A model generated the notes under the pieces. The model saw only the letters and a program-made list of their open reading frames with translations, had not been told where the DNA came from and made no database searches. A stretch of 64,000 nucleotides of DNA from Turritopsis dohrnii (taxonomy: Eukaryota > Cnidaria > Hydrozoa > Anthoathecata > Oceaniidae): assembly GCA_027922465.2 (NCBI GenBank), contig BQMF02000044.1, forward strand, positions 744,001-808,000, read 5' to 3'. The position numbers were made by a program, and so were the translations under genes. Positions 35,169 through 44,569 of this stretch are shown one piece after another; the first letter of the stretch is position 1; each line of letters opens with the position of its first letter.

Positions 35169-35650
35169 TTTAAAAACATTCATGAAACGTTCATGACGGA
35201 AAACTTGTCTGACTTTATGGACATTGAAAAAGTAATTGGTTTTTTAATAATTCAATAATTTAATATCAATTGAGTAGTAATCTTATAACCGCAAATAACC
35301 ACATAATTAAATTCGCTTAATGCCTGCAAGAAACTTAATTAATCAAATTAATCAATCTGTAAAATAAGATCTTGACAGATAGAAAAATTGAAATGAGATC
35401 TGTCCAAATCATGAAAATCATGATATCATGAAAAACGAATGCTAAAAACATGTAGCTAGTAGCACTACATTCCATTGTATCTATTTTCGTTTTATTTGCG
35501 GAAATCCGGAAATACAAATTGCATTGATGATCACAATGCATATATATTTCGCCACATAATGCCAGTCTACAGATTTCATTTTACTATAGCACTGCAATAG
35601 GAAAAAGAAAGAAGAAAAAAGAAGGTTGTAAAAGGTTTGATTGTGGCGAA

Positions 35651-35929
35651 ATGTCTAATTCCTTCAAAGAAACCACACAAGATGAAGTCGGATTTTATTA
35701 CAAAGATCATAGGGAGAGATTTGCTTATTGTATCAGAAGCTTTGACATTCCACGATACATGATAGGACAGATAGTTTTTAACAGAGAAGATGATGATGGT
35801 ATTGAATACTATATCGTCAACCGTCAAGTGAGCACGAAAGAAAGATGTATCATACGCAAAAACGCCTATGATGGAGATGTTCATTATGTACTCACCACAG
35901 ATTTTAAAACAGAACGAAACAGCATTTAA
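35651..35929 (+). CDS. Hypothetical 92-aa ORF in duplication copy 2
   Basis: Full-length counterpart of the ORF at 3687-3965, with ATG and TAA in the same places. Differences include K to R, K to I, G to D, VV to II and E to K, plus at least one silent change. No domain is recognised. Its persistence without stops in both copies is its only support. Confidence 0.3.
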   Translation: MSNSFKETTQDEVGFYYKDHRERFAYCIRSFDIPRYMIGQIVFNREDDDGIEYYIVNRQVSTKERCIIRKNAYDGDVHYVLTTDFKTERNSI

Positions 35930-36184
35930 TTGTTTGAGACATTTGCTTAGTTGTAGCCATAACTTTCATGAAACAATTAAACAATACAATTCAAAACTAA
36001 CTAATCGTAAATTATTGTCATAGCCTTTTATATAATGTCTCTAATTTCTCCCTTCGCAGCGTATTGCTTTATGAAACTCGATGGAAAGATTCGTTATACA
36101 CCCACAAGAAATGAGGCCATGAACTATTCAAATCCAGCATTTAAAAAACATTTCTCATGCTGATGTAACACTGAACATTTAACC

Positions 36185-36280
36185 TCCTTCACGGGACCCT
36201 CATTGATAACAGTACCTTAAGGAACTGAAGAGGCTATCCTGGGTAAACATTCGTAAATAATAATAATAATAATAATAATG
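36185..36280 (+). mobile_element. SINE/LINE 3' end with (TAA)n tail
   Basis: A block not found in copy 1 contains GAGGCTATCCTGGGTAAA followed by an AATAATAATAATAATAAT tail. A conserved 3' word followed by a TAA microsatellite is characteristic of a 5'-truncated SINE or LINE insertion. Confidence 0.65.
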
Positions 36281-36674
36281 CATTTTTACATGCACCATTT
36301 ATTCATTCTTTACAAATTCTACTAGAAAATAGCAGAAATAATTACAAGTTTCCTATGTTGTTTATGTATTGCATTGTTTTAGGCAATACATACCATAAAG
36401 TCTCACAAAAATGTTCGAAAGAACGAGACATTTACTCAATTACTCTCGGATAAAAACTTCTAGAACCTCGATGACAAAATGGGTGCCCAACCTGACTGAA
36501 TTAACAAACTGAACCTGTTCTAATGGAAACCATAATAATAATAATAATAATAATAATAACCGATTTATTTCTAGCTCCATTTTGCTACATGGTTCTTCTC
36601 CTAGAAATTTGTATGTGGTGTGTATGTTAAATTGTATTTTTTTTTTTTTTTTTAAACATATATATAAAAAATAT

Positions 36675-37401
36675 CTATAAAGTACCCATTAGGTATGTAA
36701 ACGTTTCCGTTTTAAAACTGTGCAAACTTTCTGATTCACGAATTGATTTCGGCAAACTGTTAAAAGTTTGCGCGACGGTATTACTGTAGGATTTGATGAC
36801 ATTGCTTCGTTGAATCATAGGGCCGATGTTTTCACGATTACTTTTGAGAGCCCTTGTATCCTCTGCAAGTTGTAGTTGCATGTTTGCAGGAACTATTTCA
36901 AAAACAGCTTTGAAGCCCGCAACAAGCAGCAGAATATTCGAGACGCTCCTCAATAGGTAGCCATGAGAGTTTTATGCAGTCGTGTACTTTCGAATATCTG
37001 TTCCATACAAATCCGGCGGCAGCGTTCATAACTTTTTGCAACCGTGATTGAAGGGCTTTAGGTATCGGATTAAAGACGATATTTCCATAGTCAAGCTTTG
37101 ACAATATTAGTGTTTGAACAAGTTCTTTCCGTATCTTGAATGGAAGAAGTTGTTTTAATAATTTAAGCGTTCGCAATGTAGAGAAGCATTCGATTGCCAC
37201 TTTAGTGATGTGGCTTGTCCAGTCCAGGTGTTCATTGAAAGTAATTTTGAGAACTTTCATTGATTCCGTTCTTCCGAGAGTAATACCACCACTATTTGAT
37301 AGCAACTGAATCAAGTTCCTTTTTGTGATGTCTGTACAGCTGGTTTTTGTAGAAAAGCATTGTTTTTGTTTTCTTTTCGTTGAAGACAAGATTGGAACCA
37401 T
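36675..37401 (-). pseudogene. LINE C-terminal domain
   Basis: Two overlapping minus-strand frames continue the reverse-transcriptase product. The first (37401-36898) contains FNEHLDWTSHITKVA and SKLDYGNIVFNPIPK, followed by LQKVMNAAAGFVWNRYSK, typical of the thumb region and C-terminal tail of CR1/L2/jockey-type LINEs. A frameshift near 36910 leads into the second (36953-36675). It ends with AQTFNSLPKSIRESESLHSF...TYLMGTL, the usual LINE terminus. The join to the upstream catalytic part is also out of frame (near 37360). Confidence 0.8.
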
Positions 37402-38638
37402 GTGACCAATTACGGATGTTTTCTATATCTCGTGAGAGTTCGATAATTTTAGCTTCAAGTTCATCTGGTTTTGAGTGAATATATATTTTGGTGTCATCAG
37501 CATATTGTAATGTTTTTGTGTATTTCACTTGCTCTGAGAGGTCTGATACATATAAATTAAAGATGACAGGACCGAGAATGGATCCTTGCGGTACTCCAAA
37601 ACCAACAGTCAACATCGAAGACTTTTTGTTGTCAATTTGAACATAGTGCTGGCGCTCTGATAAATAATTTGCCATCCAGTGTAGAAAGGATTTGTCAAGA
37701 TTGAGGTTTGAAAGCTTCATTAAAAGACTCTTAAAGTCTATCGTATCGAACGCTTTGGAGTAATCAGCAAAAACTGAAATTGTTATTTCGTCTTTGTTCA
37801 TGGCGTTTGTGATGTCATCTTTCAGTTTCATCAGACAGCTTGTAGTTGAGTGTGATCTTCGAAACCCATGTTGCGTTGACTTGTATAACATTAAATTCTC
37901 GATATGAAACACCAGTTGCTGAAGAACTACCTTCTCATAAACTTTTGATAACACTGGTAAAACTGATATAGGCCGATAGTCATTCGGTGAGGAGGGGATG
38001 TTTACTTTTGAAACAGGACTGATCCTTGCGACTTTCCAATATTGTGGGAATGTTTCGGACAAAATAAAATTGTTGATCTTAAAGGTCAGTGGAGAGATTA
38101 TAAACTCACTAACAGGTTGCAATAAGTTTATCGGGATAGAATCATGGCCGGTTGAACAGTCCCTTCTGATGGAATTGAGTGCATTTCTTACGTTATTGTA
38201 ACTTGTAGGTTGTAGTTTGAAAGCATTCTCATTTCGATGTGGTAGTTTGTTGATCATCGCTTTCAAGTCCTCTGTGTTGGTGCGTTTTGAGGCGGTAAGT
38301 CTTTCAGCGACGCCGTTATAGTGTTTGTTGAGGGCATCCGTACATTCTGTGATTGGTTTATCATTTGGTTTTAAAATTCGGTGAATCGTTTGCCAAACTT
38401 CTTTTGGTCTGCGAGAGGAGAACGCTTTTTTGTAAAACTGAGACTTGGTGGATTTCATCGCCATTTTTAGTTTGCTTTTGGTTGATCTGTATTCCTTCCA
38501 TTCTTCATCATTTCCAGTTCGATGGGCCTTTACTCGATGTTGTTTAGTCTCCTTTTGTAGAGTTGTGATTTTGAGATCTCGCATCCATGGAGCAGGTGGA
38601 CGAGTCATTTTAACATGTTTTGATAGGAGCATGCACAT
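37292..38638 (-). pseudogene. LINE reverse transcriptase
   Basis: The 448-residue open piece carries an essentially complete RT catalytic core. It would copy the element RNA at a nicked chromosomal target. Visible blocks in order: NDYRPISVLPVLSKVYEK, QHGFRRSHSTTSCL, FADYSKAFDTID (motif A with its Asp), GVPQGSILGPVIFNLYVSDL (motif B) and YADDTKIYIHS (motif C with the YADD box). The N-terminal linker has PPAPWMRDLK, common in this clade. Upstream it is out of frame with the endonuclease piece (overlap near 38612) and downstream with the C-terminal domain. The core residues are intact, so the frameshifts are probably fairly recent. Confidence 0.9.
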
Positions 38639-39344
38639 TCAGGCACTCCAGGATGAGGGAGTTGAAAACGCTTAGTTGTTCGTTATGATCTTCAAGTGCG
38701 TAGATGGTGCTGAATGGTAACTGCGCAAAATCTGATGTAAAGTCACTAAGGTTGAAACTTCTGTAGTCTCTAATGGATTTTTGTCGAGGTTGAAATTTTG
38801 TCGTCTTTATGTTTATATTTATAAAAGGGCAATCATGGTCGCTGACAGTATCGCATGGGATGACATCGGTCAATGTGACTTTTCCTGGTATGTTTGTTAT
38901 TAGGTGATCAATGAGGCTCTTTCCGTGTCTTGTAGGTTTTGTAACAACATTGGTCAGGTTAAAGACGTTCAATAGATCTATATACTGCTGTCGGATTGAG
39001 GATTCAGAAAGGGTATCTATGTTTTTATCATCGCATATTCTTACAGGACCGTCCCAAATGTTGTTTATGTGCGACAGGATGTTCTCAAATGTTTGCAGCC
39101 ATATTTCTTTTGAAGCGATGTCTGAGTTTGGCTGGTATACTGTGCCGAGCAGATACGAATGATTTCTATTCTTACCCTTTACCTGTATCCAGAGATGCTC
39201 AATGTCTGTAGCTATTCGATTGATATCTTTCCGTACTTTGTATTCTTTGATTGATTCTCTAATATAAAGTCCGATACCGCCTCCTCTCCTGTTTTCCCTG
39301 GTTTTTATAATCAAGTTGATGTCCTGGAATTTGAACATAGTCAA
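38610..39344 (-). pseudogene. LINE APE-type endonuclease, C-terminal part
   Basis: This piece continues the endonuclease after a frameshift near 39300. It has GGGIGLYIRE, YLLGTVYQPNSD, RICDDKNIDTL and SDHDCPFIN. In working APE-type endonucleases the third block is normally GDFN; here it reads CDDKN, so a core metal-binding or catalytic position looks damaged. The SDHD box with its catalytic His is intact. It ends FNSLILECLNVHAPIKTC, after which the RT frame takes over. Confidence 0.8.
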
Positions 39345-40002
39345 TCATATTTTTATCATTCTTTAACCAGGTTTCTGAAGTCGTCATAAAATCAAATTTA
39401 TAAGTTTCAACAAAAAGTTGAAATTCAGAGAAGGATGAGCAGAGAGAGCGAGTATTCAGGTGTGCAATGCTCGTGTTATTTTGGTGTGGAGCTTGAAATG
39501 ATTCATCAGCTTTACCGTGTAAACTTTCTTCTAATATTGTTTCCTCGATACTGACATTGTGGAATGGTAGTAATTTATTGGTACATACATGACAGGTCCA
39601 GGTTTGTATTTTTGGACCATTCAGTATATTTTTGACTGAACATTTCATGTGGGATTTACTAAAAGTATTCACACAGACTAGCTGCCTCTGATTTGATCTG
39701 ACAGTTTTTTGACAAGAATCACAAGTTACTGGACCTGGATTGGTTTCGATATCGCCGGAAGTGATGAGTTGAAACGTTGCAGAATGGTTTGCGTAAAGGC
39801 TTATTGGAGCACAGAATCTTCTTTTGTTTGGAAAGGAAACATACTTGGTAAATTCGAATGTTCTGTTTGTAAGAAGGTTGAATCCATTATTGCTATTTGA
39901 AGCTGAAGGTGTCGATAAAATGATCAGTGCGAGAATGACTCTGAGACAAGTAGAAGATCGATCGAGGCCCAATAAACTTCTACCTATCCCTCTCTTTTTC
40001 AT
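39259..40002 (-). pseudogene. LINE N-terminus: leader, 2A, PHD, endonuclease
   Basis: It starts with MKKRGIGRSLLG, then a hydrophobic stretch CLRVILALIILSTPSA (about residues 19-34) resembling a signal sequence. GDIETNPGP follows (about residues 84-92) and matches the 2A consensus D(V/I)ExNPGP. Next is a PHD-like cysteine cluster CDSC...C...HMKC...WTCHVC. The sequence then enters the endonuclease with SIAHLNTRSL and TSETWLKND. The frame is lost at KNQGKQERRRYRTLY. 2A peptides make the ribosome skip one bond between G and P, giving two proteins. They are documented at the N-terminus of APE-type LINEs of several invertebrates. Confidence 0.8.
39731..39757 (-). other. 2A-like ribosome-skipping motif
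   Basis: The minus-strand codons spell GDIETNPGP, an exact fit to the 2A core in which the last G-P bond is not formed. The upstream 83 residues, with the hydrophobic segment, would be released as a separate leader peptide. Activity is expected from the motif but not shown here. Confidence 0.8.
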
Positions 40003-40334
40003 TGCCCTAGGTACATTGTTTGACGTCGAAGTTGCGTAACGTCATTAGAAACATCAATAGTTCGCAATATATCACAATAAACCAGTTTAAAATTGTGACG
40101 ATAGGTGTTGCACAACTAGCGATCCAAGTTATCTTTTTTATTAATTTACTTTCGACAAATAAAGTGATATTATAAAGGATTTAAAAATGAAAATAGAACG
40201 CCAATTAGGAGCTGAAAAGGAAATTTGCAGACTGTATCAGACTGTGGCAGAATCTGTCAAGAATTCAGAGGAGAAGTTAACACAGAAATAATATCATGTA
40301 ATTTCTTAATATATTTCCCTAGTTAGAAAAAACA

Positions 40335-40931
40335 TAAACAAGATTCGCAAAAATGTGACTATATATTTTCACCAAAGTTGCAAACATTTTATCAATTATT
40401 GTGTGTACATTGATAACCCACAAGAAAAATGTATCATCAAACAATTACAATGGTATAACTACCATCAACCTGAAACTCAGATGAAAATGTTGCCTATACT
40501 GATCAGGGTGAAACTGAATCTAATATCACTATTTATATGATTATACACTAAATTATTTTTAACCTATTATGAAATGAAGATGTTCACGGTCGAATGTAAA
40601 AGTTTCTCTCACAATTCTTGCGGATGAGTTAAAAGTGACCCAGAAGTTACTATGGACATTAAACATTGTAAGACCTAAGTGCGACTAATATTTCCCCTCA
40701 AATAACTTAATATTGTTTTGGCAGAATACATCAATAACCGCATCAATGTGTAAGGCAAGTTCTTCATAATAAACATATGATCTGACAAGTTTCATATGCT
40801 TTTTACCATAAAATTGCGGGAAACAATGTAATTCCACAGAGCACTTGCTTTTTATAACCACATACAATTAAATTTGTATACAGGTTTACAGAAGTAGAAA
40901 AGAAAATTGTCGAAGCTAATTTTAATACTAA
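40335..40931 (+). repeat. Dispersed repeat P, copy 2
   Basis: It matches 17440-17985 over its whole length, from AACAAGATTCGCAAAAATG to AGAAAAGAAAATTGTC and TTTTAATACTA. The 820-bp repeat copy C begins immediately after it. Confidence 0.75.
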
Positions 40932-41325
40932 ACAAGAGCCAGATGGCGCAAAACGGTAGCAGCAAAGGTACGCCACAAGAATACTTTCGAAATTTTACTT
41001 AAAGTTCTTAAAAGTTCTGTAAGCGTTATTTCTTGAGATATCTTACTGGTGGAAAACAGGCAAAAAACGATAATAATGTTTAAAATTACTAACTCGCGTA
41101 AATAGGGTCTAACCGTAACACACCAGCAATTTAATTAATTAGAAGACAAAAGAGTTATACATGCATGAGCTGTTTATAACGTACGTTTTTTTGTAAGTGC
41201 TTATGTAGAAAAAGAAAACGCGTTTCTTCGAAAAAAATGTATGTTTTGAATTATAGTTTCTTGAAACCGAAAATGAATTCAAACAGATATCTTCCTTTCT
41301 TTAACTCGATTTTTGAAAACCTTGA
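40932..41325 (-). mobile_element. 820-bp dispersed repeat, copy C, first part
   Basis: Inverted copy starting ACAAGAGCCAGATGGCGC, the complement of the right end of copies A and B. It breaks off at TTTTGAAAACCTTGA, exactly where the 6.3-kb element begins; the rest is at 47629-47984. Confidence 0.9.
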
Positions 41326-42204
41326 CCCACCAAACACATGACGTCATTATGACGTCTTAATAACGTCTTAATTTGGTCATGAAGTCATATGACATCCTTA
41401 TGACTTTTTCATGACGTCATTGGAAGTCATTCAATATGATGTCAGCAAGGCGGCGAAATGATGACTTACGTATGACCTGAAGGTCATGGTTATGACGACT
41501 TCGTAACCTCACTTCATGGTTCTTCCGAACTACGGAGTTAAATTTCGCAAGTTTCGCGAATTTTTGAATTAATAGCGAAATTAAATTCCCGCGAAAATTA
41601 ATCCTCTTAAGGTACCATTGTTTCGTGTAGTTGAGCAATTTAGGCAATCATTTTATGAGGCAATTATTTTACTCTTGAAAGATTTTCTAAGAATGTTTCA
41701 GTACTTTCAGAATAATGAAAAGTTTTTCATGAGGAACAATCACGAGGAAATGTTAAAGGAGAAAAATACAGGGGAAAGCATGTTTTTGTTTTGGGGCCGT
41801 TACTAAAAAAATATACACAAAATCATTTAAAAAAGACACATCGTGTATTATAGCAAGGTTTTAATTTATTAGAACTTCAAAAATAAACAGTAAATTAAAA
41901 AATAATAAATAGTGAATATATGAATAGTAAAACGTTACAAATTGAATACAAAAAATATCAAAATAGAGAATGATAAAATAATACAATTTAATTACAATGG
42001 ACTACGTTGCACATTACACTGAAATATATTGGAGGATTTAGAGGAAAACTAAAGATAAATAGTGAAATCATGGATATTGTGTATGTATGTGGCAAAAACA
42101 TCAGAAGGCTTTGAGGAACATGAAAAACATTTTCTTCTACCATAAAAAGATAACTTTTTCTTTTTTCAAGTGCAGTAAAAACCCATAGAATTGAAAACAC
42201 AGGC

Positions 42205-43215
42205 TTAAGGTCAAAATACACGATCTGATTTTACATATATGATTTTACATTATATAAAAAATCATATATGACTTTTACAGATCGTGTATTTTAAAAAATC
42301 ATACGACTTTTGCTCTTATGACTTAATATATATGACTTTTAAAAAGTAGGATGGTCTTCTACTTTTTAAAAAATCATTTATGACTTTTTACAGCTGTAAA
42401 CAAATTTCAACCAATCAGAGTGCGTCTAGAGGTTTGAATGAACTTTTTGAGATTTCCCTAGAGTATATTAGTACCAAATAAAAACTTTTTACGTGTATTT
42501 TACTGTTACATATGATCTTTTTCCATCCATCAAATGAGTATGTAAAATCATATACCGTCTTCGTGTCTAATTACGGACAGCCTTTGTAATTACGGACATC
42601 AAAATGTAAACAAACATTCTTGTCACGAAAATAGACATGCGTTCTTGCCAAGTTCACCACGTATAATGTTTTATGAAACAGAGCAATCCAATAGAGAGCA
42701 ATTAGCACTAACACTTGAAGAATAATAGACCGTGAAAATCATAATGGCCTATATTTCAATACTCAGTAAAAAGTGTCCTCCCCCACTGTGATTGACGTAC
42801 AAAAACTTTATTTATTTGACGTGTTTTATGATAATTAACTTTCTAAAAGCATGATCTAAAAACATTTTCATTCCTCAATTCATTTTTAAACATAAATTTT
42901 CGACCTGTCGATATTTCATGAGCTCATAAAAATACGCATGATTCTCAAGAGGGCGCAGTCTATTTTAAATCTTTAAAGTTTAGAAAAATAAATTCTAAAT
43001 TGCATATTGGTAATTTTCTCTAGCGTTCAAATAAATTTAATTATCTCTCTCTGAAGTTTGTTTTATTACAGTTTGGTTGACAGTACGTGATGTGCCCTGT
43101 TTTTAATTTACAGACGGTTGGAATTATGTTTTGATCATGTCCGTAATTACCAAGGCTGTCCGTAATTAGACACGAAGACGGTATGTAAAATCAGATCGTG
43201 TATTTTGACCTTTAA
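42205..43215. mobile_element. Nested MITE, outer pair
   Basis: TTAAGGTCAAAATACACGAT at the left is matched inverted at the right by ATCGTGTATTTTGACCTTTAA. The left arm folds on itself: AAAATACACGATCTG is mirrored by CAGATCGTGTATTTT at about 42278-42292. A second MITE (42555-43181) sits inside it. Confidence 0.75.
42555..43181. mobile_element. Nested MITE with TA target duplication
   Basis: The ends CCGTCTTCGTGTCTAATTAC and their complement pair for about 45-60 bp, with the inner word GTAATTACGGACAT also matched. TA flanks both ends (42553-42554 and 43182-43183). It lies within GTAAAATCATATGTAAAATC-like sequence of the outer MITE. The TA target fits a Tc1/mariner-type non-autonomous element. 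Confidence 0.8.
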
Positions 43216-43488
43216 TATAACACTTGAAGACTTCCCCCAATATCATCGTTCTTACCACAAAAACCTGATGGAGAAAAGAAATCTTGAAAGCTTGGGGAAA
43301 CGACAGTAGTTTTTATGATATATAACATGTATAATAATTGTATAATATATCTATGAGAGTTGCAAAAAATATATGTGTAAGAAACTTCGACTTTCGTTTT
43401 TCGAGTGTGCCATCATCCATCACATTTGAAAGACATCACAGTAGACTTCACAGAATTGTTTCGTACTGGGAATAAATCTGAATTCTTG

Positions 43489-43546
43489 TATATTCTGTGT
43501 ATTCTGTGTATTCTTCTGTGTATTCTGTATATTCTGTGTATATATA
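43489..43546 (+). repeat. Short minisatellite ATTCTGTGT
   Basis: About six tandem copies of ATTCTGTGT/ATTCTGTAT with one TTCTTC interruption. Confidence 0.8.
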
Positions 43547-44569
43547 ACAACATTTTTCAACACTTTTTATTCGCCTTTTTTGACTTTTCCATAATGATGG
43601 TTTTCAAGGCGTAAATATTTCTTTTCATGCAACCTCACTCTTTGATGGTCCCTGAAATAAAAAAAGGCAGAGAAGCAGCAAAATTTTTTATAGATATTCA
43701 ATAACAACAAATGAAAGATATAAATAATCACATTAATAATTCTATGATTTCGATTGAGTATCAAATCAATGAAAAAACTTGTTTTATGTGCAGTAAATAT
43801 GCGAGTTAGGTCTCATTTCCTATTTTACATGAAAGTAAAAGTAATACAACATCAAAAATACTCGGGTATCATTACAACTAAACGTGGGATTATTAATAAG
43901 GAAGGCAAAATATAGATAACATGTTTTTCTTCAAGCATTTTTCCTTTCCTGAAACACTTGGAGCTTGCTTTTTGCCCTATAGCTACTTTCAGTATACATA
44001 AGTGAAATTCCTCACACAAAACTCATGCCAAACTCATTAAAAGTCTCGGATTTACCTTGTGTTCGCCGAGTCTTCTTGTGTATTTTTTCCGCCGATTTTC
44101 TTCTATTCTCCTCCATTTTGCTGAGTTTCTTTACGCGCCTCCTTGTTTAAAATTTTCTTTAAAAATGCATGGCCTATCGTTACCAAATTTCGAAATGTTA
44201 GTTCACATGTTATTTATTCCATACAGTATGACCATTATTTTTATTGTCTGCTTTGATACAAGCTTAATTTAAAGTCATTATTTAAAATGACACACTCTAA
44301 CCAGGGCGTAAATATATTAATTACATGCTTGTTCTTATTGTCATTTTTTCGTCAAAGTTTAATACTAAAAGCTTATTTCTATCTGTTTAAATTTAAAATC
44401 TTAATAATCTTGAAAAGAGCCTTCAACGTTTTAATTTGTTTCTTAAACACATCACATGATTTTTGTTTACCCCCGTGAAATAACTAACACGGTTCATTCT
44501 GGTTCGCGCACGTGGTGAAGACAAACATTGCTTTCTCACTTCTTGAATAGTTTATAAAACATCGTTAGA

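Larger units (their letters stand above)
29611..36427 (+). repeat. Segmental duplication, copy 2
   Basis: Direct repeat of 1-4423 at an offset of 29610. The first 2.4 kb is almost identical; beyond about 32015 divergence rises and four blocks are present that copy 1 lacks: 32222-32452, 32758-32884, 33192-35168 and 36185-36280. The left edge at 29611 coincides with the window-start sequence, so the true left boundary of the duplication may lie further upstream. Confidence 0.95.
36657..40040 (-). mobile_element. CR1/L2-like non-LTR retrotransposon
   Basis: Reverse-oriented LINE with, in reading order, a hydrophobic leader, a 2A-like motif, a PHD-like zinc finger, an APE-type endonuclease and a reverse transcriptase. 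The T-run at about 36639-36654 on the plus strand would be the poly(A)-like 3' end. An (ATA)n tract at about 36533-36560 lies beyond it. The open frame breaks at least four times (near 39300, 38612, 37360 and 36910), so the copy is dead. It is nearly full length, which is unusual because LINEs are mostly 5'-truncated. It lies just outside the right edge of duplication copy 2. Confidence 0.85.

Noticed and set aside
33183..35178. A 9-bp target duplication around the Mutator-like element
   Set aside because: Left flank TTTTCGCTT and right flank TTTAAAAAC do not match, and copy 1 does not help to define one.
41417..41647. 76-codon minus-strand ORF at the left end of the 6.3-kb element
   Set aside because: It overlaps the GACGTC array and has no domain; the frame is probably a by-product of the repeats.
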